From positions 3,782,001 through 3,846,000 of the forward strand of contig NZ_CP108538.1 of the NCBI RefSeq assembly GCF_035994185.1: a stretch of DNA of 64,000 nucleotides, read 5' to 3'. The notes beneath the pieces were generated by a model. It saw nothing but the letters and a program-made list of their open reading frames with translations. It did not search any database and was not told the origin of the DNA. This document shows, in pieces, positions 8,725-17,382 of this stretch. Source of the stretch: Streptomyces sp. NBC_01217. GTDB lineage: Bacteria; Actinomycetota; Actinomycetes; Streptomycetales; Streptomycetaceae. The first letter of the stretch is position 1, and the number at the start of each line of letters is the position of its first letter. A program made the translations under genes and the position numbers.

Positions 8725-10002
8725 TCAAGCGATGAGGAGGCATGCGTCCCAGGCGGACCGGGGTGGTGCGGCGGTGCTGGGCGCAAGGAGGGCCAGGGCT
8801 ATGCCGGCGGCGCCGTCGAGGAGGCCGTGGCCTCCTTCCTCGTCCTGGATGAGCGCCGTGGCCATGAGTTCGGGGTCGGCGCCCGGCGGGATGACCGCAG
8901 CCAGGAGGGCCGGGATAGTGGCTCGGAGTTTTCCCGCGGTCGAGGGGTGGGCGTCGTCTGCCGTACGCGCGGCAGCGTGGGCAAGGCCGGCGAACCCGTG
9001 GCAGAGGCCGTTGTCCGTCGTGGCCTTCAGCTGCGCGGGGTCGGTGAGGGCGGCCACGAGCTCGTTCTCCGCGTAGATCTGGCGGCTGGTATCGCCGAGG
9101 GCCAGTGCGGCAAGTTGCTGGGCGCGGGCGAGGCCAGCGGTGCCATAGCACCAGGAGGGCCGCCGGGGCGCGGACGAGGCGAGACGCCCCGTCCGCAGCT
9201 CGCCCCGAGTGACCCAGTACGGCCAGACCGGTCCACGGTCGGCCCTCTTCTCCTTCCAGCAGTCCAGCCAGGTCAGGATGGTGCGCATTGCCGCGTGGTG
9301 CCCGTCGTCCACGGAGCCGTTCCGAGCGGCGAGGGCCAAGAGCGCGAGCACGCCGCCGATGCCGTGCGCCATGCCGGTGTTGGCGTGTCCGCCGGGGAAG
9401 CGGTCGTCCGGGCTGCCGGAGGGCCCGGTCTCCGTCCACCAGCCCGGCAGGGTCTCGCCGTGATGGGTGATCGGTTCAGTGAGGCGCACGCAATAGTCGA
9501 GAACGGCGCGCATCGTGGAACTGCCGGGGTTTCGGCGCAGTAGGTAGGCGCCGTATCCGGTGAGGCCCCGGATGGCGTCGAACTCGGCGAGCTGCGGCAG
9601 GCGTCCGGCGTCGATGCGGCGGTACGCGGCATCGAGACGGCGCCCGACGTCGACGGCGATCTGTCCGTCCATCGCTTTGAGGGCACGCTGGTAGGAGCCG
9701 GGAAGATGGTCGGCGGCACAGCTCAGGGCGTGGGCGAAGGCGGACGCCCCGTAGAACGGGTGGCTGTCCGGGCCGCTGGTGAGCGGCTGCCGGGAGGCGG
9801 CGGCGAGCCAGTCGTGGGCGCGCTGCCACGAGCCGAGGCCGCTCGCGGCCCGCTCGATGTGCAGGAGCGCCATCCCGGGCGGGCCGTAAGCAAGGTGCTG
9901 CCGGTCCGAGGAAAGCGTCCTGGAGCCGAGGGGCACGATGTCGGGGTCGGCAAGCCGCGCGGCGATGGCTGCGACCAAGCCGAGCGCGGGGTGGGCGGTC
10001 AC
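8725..10002 (-). CDS. Lanthipeptide cyclase LanC
   Basis: This 425-residue LanC-like protein has repeated Gly-rich turns of the alpha/alpha barrel (HGIGGVLALLAL, GHGLLDGAAG) and the zinc-site motifs WCYGTAGLA and NGLCHGFAGLAH, whose Cys, Cys and His ligands activate the precursor's cysteine thiols. It adds Cys to dehydrated Ser/Thr, closing (methyl)lanthionine rings. GTG 10002 is chosen because it overlaps the lanB stop (GTGA); the open frame further upstream has no support. It lies between lanB and the methyltransferase in the same leftward operon. Confidence 0.9.
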   Translation of the reverse strand: MTAHPALGLVAAIAARLADPDIVPLGSRTLSSDRQHLAYGPPGMALLHIERAASGLGSWQRAHDWLAAASRQPLTSGPDSHPFYGASAFAHALSCAADHLPGSYQRALKAMDGQIAVDVGRRLDAAYRRIDAGRLPQLAEFDAIRGLTGYGAYLLRRNPGSSTMRAVLDYCVRLTEPITHHGETLPGWWTETGPSGSPDDRFPGGHANTGMAHGIGGVLALLALAARNGSVDDGHHAAMRTILTWLDCWKEKRADRGPVWPYWVTRGELRTGRLASSAPRRPSWCYGTAGLARAQQLAALALGDTSRQIYAENELVAALTDPAQLKATTDNGLCHGFAGLAHAAARTADDAHPSTAGKLRATIPALLAAVIPPGADPELMATALIQDEEGGHGLLDGAAGIALALLAPSTAAPPRSAWDACLLIA

Positions 10003-13000
10003 GAGGCCCTCCCCCGAGTGCGGGCGGTCCAGGCCAGGGCCGCGGCACGCGCCAGGTAGAGGCACACCTCTTCCTCCGGAAAGTTCACGGCGACGTGGCG
10101 CACGAAGTGGACGTGCAACAGGGAGGTCAGGACATCGTCGACGGCGATGCCCTGGGTGTCCGGGCCGGGCAGGTGCGGCCGGTACGCGGCGAGCGCCGTG
10201 TCCCGGTCAGCCCATCCCGACACGATGGCGTCCCCGCCCGGGACAGAGCGCAGCGCCGCCCAGTCGTCGCTCGGGTCGGCAAGCCGTACGGCGTCGGTGA
10301 ACTGCGGGCGCCGAACGGGAGCGGGGGCTTTCGGAGGGATGTGGTCGATCAGCCATCGCGTCCCGGCCTCGGTGCTGCCGAGGAACGCGGAGGCGATGGC
10401 AACGGTGTGGGCCGCCACCAGCGTGCGCAGTCCGGGGCACTGTGGCTGCGCGAGCTGGGCCAGGACGGCGCGCGAGTCCGCCCGGAACACCTCCTCGGCC
10501 GCCTCCCATGCGGTGCCGGAGCCCCAGCGGCCCATCTCGCGGTAGGAGGTGGGATAGCGCAGGTCGGTCAGCAAGCCGATGCTTCGTAGCTCGTCGGCCC
10601 AGGCGCTCACCGTTCGGGCCGTGTCGGCGAAGGCTTCCGGGTCGGGGAGGGCGATGCGTACGCGGAGGTGCTGGTCCGGGTCGCGGAAGCGGATGAACCA
10701 CCACGGCGGGCTGCCGAGTTGTTCGAGAAGGCCAGGCAAGTACCGGGAGATCAGGACGACTTGGCGTCGATAATCGCCGTACAGAGCGGCCAGAAGAACA
10801 GAGGAAGCGGCGGGCGTCTGCGTCTGGGCCGCAGACAGGGCACGGGCACGGCTGGGGGCGGGCAGTAGTGGCCACGTCGGCGGTCGGGTCGCCTTGAGCG
10901 GAACTACGACCTCGTGGGCTCGCCCACCGCACCAGCCGTACGCCTCTGGTTCCGGGGCCTCGACGAGCACGGCCAGGCACGAACGGTCGAGGTGTCTGCG
11001 CAGGAGCGCACGGTGGCCGGCCTCGCCGAGGTCGAGGAAGAGACGTCGGTCGTCCTCAACGAGATGGACACGGCGCGGCAGCCTCCGCCGGGCACGCCAG
11101 TCGCTGAGCGCGGCGTCCCACTCGGCCCGAGGGCGGACATGGCCGGGCAGTTCGGACGCTTCCAGCCGCCAGCGTGCCGGGGCGAGCACAGTGCGGCCGT
11201 ACCGCAGACGTGGAAGAAACGGCATCGCTGCCGCGGCACCCCAGTCGAAGACGGTGACCTGCGCGCACTGGGCGCGGGACAGTTCAGTGAGGAACCGCAC
11301 CAGCGGCGGGGTGTGGGTGCGCAGGCTCAACGCGTGCATCCCAACGGCCTCCACGCGGTGGCCTCGCTCGGGGACGGCGAGGTACATGCGGCGGCCGTCG
11401 CATCCCACGGCCAAGTCCTCCAGGGTGAGGACGGTGTCCTGCGGGACGCGGTGCTCCTGAAGGCTGATCACAGTGGGCAGGACCTGTGGGGTGCGAGTGA
11501 CGTGGGCGCTCGCGGGGAGCAGGGGCGGGAAAGAGAGCTGCGCGGGCATGGTGTTGCCGTCTGCGGCCGGGAGGTCGGCAAGCTCGGCGGCCAGGGCCTC
11601 GCGGTCGGCGGGGGCCAGCACGCTGAGGAACCGGCCCGTGGAGACGCCGGCGCCACGGGACACGCTCACCATCTCCAGCCGGAACCGCCCGCGCTGCAAT
11701 TCCTCCAGGCTGGCCGCGTGAACCCGCACTCCGATCTCCAAGTGCGACGGCAACCGGGGCTCGTCGGGACCCACGTCCAGGGCCTCAATCTGTTCGTCCG
11801 TGAGGATCACTTCGTCACGGCCGTCGAGCGCGGCGGCCTGAGCCAGTCGTACGAGGGCGTCATCCCGAGCGGAGACGCGGGACCTGCGTGCGCCGGCCGG
11901 AGCACCTGGGTAGCCGTCGGGATAGCCGGTGCCACTGTCCGCCACGGCCTCCTTGAGCGGCACCATCGTGCCGATGCCGTACCGCTCGTAGAAGCGCTGG
12001 TGGTAATCCTTCCAGGCGGCGGTCCCGTACGGGCGGATGCTCAAGCGGGACAGGACGAGAGCGGCGCGCTCGATCTCTCGGGCGACCGCTTCCGGCAGAA
12101 CGAGCCGCGCATCCAGGCGGAGGTCGAGCGCGACGGGGTGGCGACGCAGGCCCGAGACGAGGTCTCGCATCCGCGCCGCGACGCTGTCCCGGCCGCCGTA
12201 CGTGGCGCACTCCTCCAGACCCGCCCGGATGGCGTGGAGTTCGCGTACGGTCTCGGCGACCGGGACGAGGCTGCCGGCGTCGATCGCGTCGAGTTGGCCC
12301 ACCAGATACCCGAGGGCATCGGTCTCGGTGCTCGGAGTGTGCAGGCCCGTGATCAGTACCCGCCGCCGGATCAGTTCCGCCAGCAGTTGACGCGCCTTCT
12401 CGGGATCAGCCTCGGGGAACTCCGCCTGGAGCTTGTCCACGAGGGTGCCGAACCGAATCGGCGCCCGGGTCGCGGCCAGGACCGCGCGCACCGGTCCAGT
12501 CAGGGCCAAAGACGCTTCGACCGCGCGAGTCCGGTCGTCCTTAACGTCGGGCTGGAACGGCACGATGAGCCGGTCTCCCCGGTACATCACGGTGTTGTTG
12601 ATGACGACGGGCAGCCGTTCGAGGAGGTCCGGGCATGACTCCAGCCGTGTGACCAGGGCCGCCAACCACTCCGCCCCTGCCCGGCCGACGGCCACGTGCT
12701 CCTCGCCCCAGTCGGCCCGCGCCTGCGGACCGAACGCCGCGGTGGCCACGCCGGCGAACAGGCCGAAGGGTGTCGCCCGGTGCTGGGCCCGCAGCAGGTA
12801 GCGGGCCACGGACAGCGCCGCGCGCTGCACATCCCGGAGGGCTGGGTGCTCGGCCGTGCACAAGGCCCCTACCTGCTCAGCCAGGACCGGGCTGGAGTAC
12901 CGGAGGGCCTCGGCGACATCCCTGTCCGCCCAGGCCGCGCGTAGCCACGACACACGGGCAAACGAACCACTGGGCGAGCGGTCGTCGAGGTCAGGGCATG

Positions 13001-13082
13001 GAGGAATCGGCAGCGAGGGCCGGGCCACGGCGCGCACGAGAACAGTGGAAGCGGTGCGGAACGCTGCAGGCGGAGCAACCAC
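9999..13082 (-). CDS. Class I lanthipeptide dehydratase LanB (full length)
   Basis: This 1027-residue protein carries both the N-terminal glutamylation region (RAQHRATPFGLFAGVATAAF is typical) and the C-terminal elimination/SpaB-C domain (PPWWFIRFRDPDQHLRVRIA, ending near SYREMGRWGSG). LanB enzymes use glutamyl-tRNA to activate and then eliminate Ser/Thr side chains of the precursor. GTG 13082 has GGAGG six bases upstream; a TTG three bases earlier is possible. It starts 85 bp after the precursor stop, with a strong hairpin in between, and overlaps lanC by 4 bp. A long antisense frame inside it is a GC-driven shadow. Confidence 0.92.
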   Translation of the reverse strand: MVAPPAAFRTASTVLVRAVARPSLPIPPCPDLDDRSPSGSFARVSWLRAAWADRDVAEALRYSSPVLAEQVGALCTAEHPALRDVQRAALSVARYLLRAQHRATPFGLFAGVATAAFGPQARADWGEEHVAVGRAGAEWLAALVTRLESCPDLLERLPVVINNTVMYRGDRLIVPFQPDVKDDRTRAVEASLALTGPVRAVLAATRAPIRFGTLVDKLQAEFPEADPEKARQLLAELIRRRVLITGLHTPSTETDALGYLVGQLDAIDAGSLVPVAETVRELHAIRAGLEECATYGGRDSVAARMRDLVSGLRRHPVALDLRLDARLVLPEAVAREIERAALVLSRLSIRPYGTAAWKDYHQRFYERYGIGTMVPLKEAVADSGTGYPDGYPGAPAGARRSRVSARDDALVRLAQAAALDGRDEVILTDEQIEALDVGPDEPRLPSHLEIGVRVHAASLEELQRGRFRLEMVSVSRGAGVSTGRFLSVLAPADREALAAELADLPAADGNTMPAQLSFPPLLPASAHVTRTPQVLPTVISLQEHRVPQDTVLTLEDLAVGCDGRRMYLAVPERGHRVEAVGMHALSLRTHTPPLVRFLTELSRAQCAQVTVFDWGAAAAMPFLPRLRYGRTVLAPARWRLEASELPGHVRPRAEWDAALSDWRARRRLPRRVHLVEDDRRLFLDLGEAGHRALLRRHLDRSCLAVLVEAPEPEAYGWCGGRAHEVVVPLKATRPPTWPLLPAPSRARALSAAQTQTPAASSVLLAALYGDYRRQVVLISRYLPGLLEQLGSPPWWFIRFRDPDQHLRVRIALPDPEAFADTARTVSAWADELRSIGLLTDLRYPTSYREMGRWGSGTAWEAAEEVFRADSRAVLAQLAQPQCPGLRTLVAAHTVAIASAFLGSTEAGTRWLIDHIPPKAPAPVRRPQFTDAVRLADPSDDWAALRSVPGGDAIVSGWADRDTALAAYRPHLPGPDTQGIAVDDVLTSLLHVHFVRHVAVNFPEEEVCLYLARAAALAWTARTRGRAS

Positions 13083-13110
13083 CAAGTACCTCCGTAGGTG
13101 AGGGGGGCGG

Positions 13111-13144
13111 CTGGTGCCGCCGCGCGGAGACGCGGCGGCACCAG
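13111..13144 (-). terminator. Attenuator-like hairpin between precursor gene and lanB
   Basis: A perfect 14-bp stem (13111-13124 with 13131-13144) closes a 6-nt loop. It lies 23 bp after the precursor stop and 28 bp before the lanB start. There is no clear U-tract. The position is that of the partial terminator/processing site seen in many RiPP operons, which keeps precursor mRNA in excess over enzyme mRNA. The role is inferred; the structure is seen directly. Confidence 0.7.
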
Positions 13145-13167
13145 CCCTGGGTGATCTGGAGTCCAGG

Positions 13168-13347
13168 TCAGGCGACGTTGGTGGTGCAGGCGCCGCAGGT
13201 GGACCCGCAGTTGTCGTCGGTCAGGTTGACCAGGCCAGCCGGGTCGGCGATCTCGACGAGAGAGACATCCAGGTCGAATCCGTCCGACGCCCCAGGGATC
13301 TGCGGGCGTACTTCCGTGCGGCTGGGAACTACGGTGCTGCGCGTCAT
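13168..13347 (-). CDS. FxLD-family lanthipeptide precursor peptide (59 aa)
   Basis: The peptide begins MTRSTVVPSRTEVRPQ, carries the leader motif FDLD (residues 24-27; the family's FxLD) followed by VSLVEIADPAGL, and ends with the Cys/Ser/Thr-rich core NLTDDNCGSTCGACTTNVA. The core has three Cys with Ser/Thr upstream of them, as lanthionine rings require, and an Asp-Asp-Asn for the aspartate methyltransferase. ATG 13347 has GAGGAG 7-8 bases upstream. It is the first gene of the leftward operon with lanB, lanC and the methyltransferase. The leader cleavage site cannot be placed exactly, and no protease or transporter is encoded nearby. Confidence 0.93.
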   Translation of the reverse strand: MTRSTVVPSRTEVRPQIPGASDGFDLDVSLVEIADPAGLVNLTDDNCGSTCGACTTNVA

Positions 13348-13535
13348 GCTTCAACTCCTCGTAATCGTTGTGGTGTTACTGGGCTGGAGCGCCCACCAGG
13401 TGCCGCCACGGGAGCGCTGCCAGCGGCTGCTCCCCTGACGGCTCCTGGCCGCCCGGCGCGAGGGGACGTGCTCCGCGTAGGAAGTCCTCGCGGGCTGCCT
13501 CCCTCACGCCGGGAAGTCGTGTGCCGGGAGACTGA

Positions 13536-13724
13536 TCAAGCGGATGCCGGTCGCCGCTCCATGAAGTAGGCGAGCGCCTGCGCCTTGAGGCGATCGAGGC
13601 ACGGCTCGCACGTGCAGAAAAGGGCGTATTGCCCGTCCCACTGCACCGGGCCGAGCCAGATCACCAGGACTCCCGTACGCCCGCAGCCGAGCCAGCAATC
13701 ACCGGTGATCCACGGCCACTCCAT
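13536..13724 (-). CDS. Small Cys/Trp-rich protein (62 aa)
   Basis: ATG 13724 is preceded by AAAGGGG at a usable distance. The product contains WITGDCWLGCGRTG and CTCEPC, two Cys pairs spaced as in a small zinc-binding fold. It lies between the lanthipeptide precursor and a HATPase gene and overlaps the end of the next upstream frame by 64 bases. I do not recognise a named family. Short proteins of this kind are frequent near Streptomyces HATPase/regulator clusters, and a regulatory role is only a guess. Confidence 0.6.
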   Translation of the reverse strand: MEWPWITGDCWLGCGRTGVLVIWLGPVQWDGQYALFCTCEPCLDRLKAQALAYFMERRPASA

Positions 13725-13954
13725 GAAAGGACGTCCCCTTTCTCAGCTGGTCGGGATAGTCGATTGGTGGCCTGGCAGTTGGGAGCGCAGGCCCAGAGCT
13801 GGAACGGCAGGCCCCGGTGGCGTAGATCGCCCAGCCGTCGACCGCTTGCTCCCAGCGGCCGGGCGCAGAGGGCGCAGTCCATGGCCATCTGCTGGCGGGA
13901 CCGGAGTCGGGCGAGATCCGGAAGGGGCGAGGGTGCCGTGGCCGAGATGCTCAC
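13661..13954 (-). CDS. Small protein with a Cys pair (97 aa)
   Basis: GTG 13954 overlaps the stop of the HATPase gene (GTGA), which supports translation. The product contains MDCALCARPLGASGRRLGDLRHRG then LWACAPNC, a putative zinc knuckle. Its 3' end overlaps the 62-aa gene on the same strand in another frame. The last ~25 residues may therefore be an overlap artefact or a frameshifted end. The family is unknown. Confidence 0.5.
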   Translation of the reverse strand: MSISATAPSPLPDLARLRSRQQMAMDCALCARPLGASGRRLGDLRHRGLPFQLWACAPNCQATNRLSRPAEKGDVLSWSGRGSPVIAGSAAGVRESW

Positions 13955-14397
13955 TTGCCGCCCTCGGTACGGAGTTCCGCCCAGACCTCCTTGCCCCAAG
14001 GGCGTCTGCCTGAGCCGTGCAGGTCGTAGCCCCACCGGTCGGCGACGGCATCGACGAGGAGCAGCCCGCGCCCCGACTCGTCGTCGTCAGCCGCCTGGCT
14101 GAGTATGGGCAGACGCGATGGTTCCCGGTCCACAACCCCGACACGCAGTCGTGTCGCGCTCGGCCGCCCAACCGTGAGGCGGATCTCGGGACACGGAGTG
14201 TGCCTGGAGGCGTTCGCGATCAGCTCTGTAATGATCAGCGCGGCGCGGTCGGCGAGGCCGTCGAGGTGCCACACGTCGAGGACGTCTCGGACGAGTCGAC
14301 GGCCGAGCTCGGCCGTGGACGGCTCGCACGGGAAGGTCTGGCTGTACGTGGGGTGGCCGACGGAGAGGGCCTCAACTGGTGTTCTCGCACTCGTCAT
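13951..14397 (-). CDS. HATPase domain protein (anti-sigma factor/RsbW-like)
   Basis: This 148-residue GHKL ATPase-fold protein has an N-box IITELIANASRHTP, a Gly/Asp box LRVGVVDREP and a lid/G2 box DDESGRGLLLVDAVADRWG. Single-domain proteins of this type act as anti-sigma factor kinases in Streptomyces; sigma and anti-anti-sigma partners are not adjacent. It is coupled through overlapping stop/start codons to the small Cys protein downstream and is divergent from the HTH regulator at 14639, leaving a ~240-bp shared promoter region. Confidence 0.85.
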   Translation of the reverse strand: MTSARTPVEALSVGHPTYSQTFPCEPSTAELGRRLVRDVLDVWHLDGLADRAALIITELIANASRHTPCPEIRLTVGRPSATRLRVGVVDREPSRLPILSQAADDDESGRGLLLVDAVADRWGYDLHGSGRRPWGKEVWAELRTEGGK

Positions 14398-14638
14398 TGG
14401 GGCAGAGCCTTCGTGTCGTCTCGGCGCCCGGCCCGCCCCCGCGGGGGAACCTCAGGGGCGGTCCGGGCCGTCAACAGCCGCCCGCACGGTGGGGCGCGGC
14501 GGGCGACCAGCACCCAGACAACTCCCTTCACTCGCCAGTTGGTTAGGGTGTTCAGCCACTCAGCCGACGGACTCACCTAGGACGTTTTGACCTCTCCTTT
14601 ACCTGGCGGGTGGGGATCGCGCGGGCTACCGTGCCCGC

Positions 14639-15925
14639 ATGGACACCACCCGCAACACCGTTCTTGAGGCGTGGATGACCGAACACGGCTACAGCTCCAA
14701 CAGCCTCGCCGAGGCAGTGAACAGGGCCATTGAACGGTTGACCGGGCGCCCTGGAGGACTCGACGGTTCATCGGTCCGGGCATGGAAAGCGGGCCGCGTC
14801 GTGTGGCCAAAGTCAGCCGCCCGCAAGGCACTTGAGGGCGTCACCGGACTACCCGCCGTCGCTTTAGGGTTCGTGCCACGGAGCCGGCCTTCGTCCGCCC
14901 CGGTCCCACCGCAGCAGGAGGATCCCGACATGAAGCGCCGCACCCTCGTCGGCAGCATCGCAGCGGCGGCCGCAGCAGCAGCCGCCGCTCCCGGCACCGT
15001 ATCGCCGCGCCGTATCGGCATGAGCGACGTCAACCGCCTCAACAAGCGCTTCGCCGAGATCATCGCCAGCGACCACCGCCACGGCGGACAACTCGGCATC
15101 GAACAGCGGGCCGCCGCCCTCGCCGAGGAGGCGCTCAACCTCCAGAACGCCGGCAGCGCCACCCAGCGGGTACGCAGCAACCTCTACGCCTCCGCAGCCG
15201 CCTTCCGCTCCTCCGCGATGTGGGCCGCCATCGACGGCCGACGCTACGACGTCGCCAAGGCGCACATGCGCGAGGCCCAGGCCCTCGCAGAGATGTCCGG
15301 CGACCAGGCGATCAAGTTCCGCATCTGGAGCCACGCGGGCACCATGTACCGCCACATGGGCCGTCCCGCCGACGCGCTTGCCGCCAACGACGTAGCCCGC
15401 AACCTGCACCTCACCCGCCGAGACCCCCTGTTCGCGTCCCTCGGCCTGGCCCGCCAGGGAGCCATTCACGGCACGGCACAGGACCGCACCGGCACCCGCC
15501 GGGCCTTCGAGCAGGCGCAAGACGCCATGCTGCGCGCCGACCCCGCCAACTACCGGCCGGTATGGATGCTCGCCTTCTACGACCAGGCCGAACTGGACTC
15601 CCTGGCCCTCTCCGCACACTTGGCACTCGGCGACTACTCCACCGCCGAGTACCACGCCCACCGCTGCCTGTCAGCCCTACGACCCCACATGATCAGGTCC
15701 CGGGCCATCACCACCACCCGGCTCGCCCACGCCCAGCTCGCACAAGGCGCCCCCGATGCCGCCACGGCCACCGCGATGAAGGTCCCCGCCGAAGCCGCCA
15801 CCCAGCACGCCAGGGTCACGCGCATGCTGCAGGAGTTCGGAGCCGCACTGCGCGCCACCGCGCCGGGCACCTCCACCGTGCAGACTTGGACCGAGCACAC
15901 CGCCGCCTGGAGGATGACCGCATGA
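14639..15925 (+). CDS. XRE-like regulator with TPR-like C-terminal domain
   Basis: This 428-residue protein has an N-terminal HTH-type region (SLAEAVNRAIERLTG ... SSVRAWKAGRVVWPKSAARKALEGVTGLP). An Ala-rich stretch (residues 107-120) follows MKRRTLVGS. The remaining ~300 residues form a helical repeat region (YRHMGRPADALAANDVARN, LSAHLALGDYSTAEYHAHRCL). This layout is common in Streptomyces regulators of secondary metabolism and development. It overlaps the acetyltransferase by ATGA and is divergent from the HATPase gene. Whether it controls the lanthipeptide cluster is unknown. Confidence 0.75.
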   Translation: MDTTRNTVLEAWMTEHGYSSNSLAEAVNRAIERLTGRPGGLDGSSVRAWKAGRVVWPKSAARKALEGVTGLPAVALGFVPRSRPSSAPVPPQQEDPDMKRRTLVGSIAAAAAAAAAAPGTVSPRRIGMSDVNRLNKRFAEIIASDHRHGGQLGIEQRAAALAEEALNLQNAGSATQRVRSNLYASAAAFRSSAMWAAIDGRRYDVAKAHMREAQALAEMSGDQAIKFRIWSHAGTMYRHMGRPADALAANDVARNLHLTRRDPLFASLGLARQGAIHGTAQDRTGTRRAFEQAQDAMLRADPANYRPVWMLAFYDQAELDSLALSAHLALGDYSTAEYHAHRCLSALRPHMIRSRAITTTRLAHAQLAQGAPDAATATAMKVPAEAATQHARVTRMLQEFGAALRATAPGTSTVQTWTEHTAAWRMTA

Positions 15926-16461
15926 CCACGGCGCCCGCCATCGAGCTACGCACCTTCACCACCCTTGAAACCGCCCGCGGCGACCTCCTCGACGTGTACG
16001 CCGAAGTACGCGCCCCACTCCTCCACCTGCCGAACTACGCCGTCACCGCGTTCGGCAAACGCCTGGACCGACACGGCTCCGAGCCGGGGTTCACAGCCGT
16101 CCTCGCGTACGCAGACGGACATCCAGTCGGCTACGCCTACGGCAACACCATCGAGCACGGCGACCGCTACTGGCAGCGCACCAGCCCGACGCCGGCGGAG
16201 AAGTACACCGAGCGCCCGGCCGTGGCCCTGAAGGAGATCGGCGTCCGACCGACCTGGCGGAAGACCGGCACCGCCCGCCGCATCCACGACGCCCTCCTCG
16301 TCACCCGCGACGAGCCCTTCGTCACGCTCATGGTCAACCCAGCCGCTGGGGACGGAAAGGTCCACGCGCTCTACAAGTCGTGGGGGTACGAGGACATCGG
16401 CCAGAGCCAGCCGTCACCGGCCTCGCCGGTCCTCAGTGTGATGATCCGGGCCAGCCACTGA
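15922..16461 (+). CDS. GNAT-family acetyltransferase
   Basis: This 179-residue protein has a GNAT fold: FTAVLAYADGHPVGYAYGNT (beta4 region), ALKEIGVRPTWRKTGTARRIHDALL (the acetyl-CoA motif A, with the usual Q/RxxGxG/A loop degenerate) and VHALYKSWGYEDIG near the C-terminus. Its ATG overlaps the regulator stop, so both are translated from one mRNA. The substrate is unknown; the pairing with an HTH/TPR regulator recurs in streptomycetes. Confidence 0.8.
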   Translation: MTTAPAIELRTFTTLETARGDLLDVYAEVRAPLLHLPNYAVTAFGKRLDRHGSEPGFTAVLAYADGHPVGYAYGNTIEHGDRYWQRTSPTPAEKYTERPAVALKEIGVRPTWRKTGTARRIHDALLVTRDEPFVTLMVNPAAGDGKVHALYKSWGYEDIGQSQPSPASPVLSVMIRASH

Positions 16462-16518
16462 CCAGCCAAGACTGAACCGCCGCGGCGTGGCTGAGCGGCG
16501 GAACAACGAAGTCAGCCG

Positions 16519-17382
16519 GTGTTGTCAGTGGGGCAGTGCAGACTGGATGTCGTGACGACACCCGACGTCCGAGGGCTGGAGCAGCTTGAGCGCACCGTCC
16601 TGGACGACACCGCTTCTCTCGCGACCGCCCTCCGCCAGTGCCTCATGCTCGCTGGCTACGCCCACCATGCGGAACTGCGTGTCTGGGCGCTGAAGGAGCT
16701 GGAAGGGTACACGGCGACGGATGAGCTGCCGCCGTACCGCAAGGTGCCAGCAGCGCTCGAAGTCGCGGTGGATCTCAACCTCCCGGGCCAGATCATTCAG
16801 GGCAACACCCGGCGAATCAGCCCCCACCAACTTCCCCAGCACGCTCGTGATCGCCGTATCGGGGAGAGCGCACCGATCCGGCAAGGCGTCCGAGAACTCG
16901 AAGCCTTGGTCGCGCACGGCGACCGGGTGCTACGTCTCAGCCCGCCTGGCTCCGCGGAGTACGTCCTGCAGATGACGCAGGAGCAGCATCGCCTCGGCAA
17001 CGAGGCCGCCGACATCACGTCTCTGCATTGGGATGTCTCCGTGGCCAGCGTCGAGGGCGTCCTCGACCACATCAGAACCCGTCTGACCCAGTTCGTCGCG
17101 GAAGTGAGAGCAGCCATGCCCCCCGGCCAGCAGAACCCCGACCCCAGCCAGATCGACTCGGCCGCGCAGCAGGCCCTCAACATCACGGGAGGTGACAACT
17201 CCACCTTCCACATCGTCGCTCCGAACGCGAAGGCGGATCGTGGCAGCACCGCGAACGCCAACGTCAACGAGTCCGCAACCACGACCCCCCAGCCCTGGTG
17301 GCACCGCACCACGGTGATCTGGGGCGCCGTCGCGGCGCTCGCGGCCGTCGCCGGCGTCATTGCCACCGTGGTCGTGAAATGA
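16519..17382 (+). CDS. AbiTii-domain protein with C-terminal membrane helix (copy 1)
   Basis: This protein of up to 287 residues has an N-terminal AbiTii-type domain. The signature is DDTASLATALRQCLMLAGYA, then ELRVWALKELEGY and LPPYRKV. A middle helical region contains HWDVSVASVEGVLDHIRTRL, followed by a polar NITGGDNSTFHIVAP stretch and a single C-terminal membrane helix (about 262-285). AbiTii domains were defined by comparative genomics in phage-conflict proteins; the biochemical role is unknown. GTG 16519 gives the longest product and GTG 16552 would start at VTTPDVRG. It overlaps its paralogue by 4 bp. Confidence 0.75.
   Translation: MLSVGQCRLDVVTTPDVRGLEQLERTVLDDTASLATALRQCLMLAGYAHHAELRVWALKELEGYTATDELPPYRKVPAALEVAVDLNLPGQIIQGNTRRISPHQLPQHARDRRIGESAPIRQGVRELEALVAHGDRVLRLSPPGSAEYVLQMTQEQHRLGNEAADITSLHWDVSVASVEGVLDHIRTRLTQFVAEVRAAMPPGQQNPDPSQIDSAAQQALNITGGDNSTFHIVAPNAKADRGSTANANVNESATTTPQPWWHRTTVIWGAVAALAAVAGVIATVVVK

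Noticed and set aside
10914..12638. Long antisense open frame (574 codons) inside lanB
   Set aside because: It is opposite a gene with clear LanB domains, has no ribosome site and a composition typical of high-GC shadow frames.
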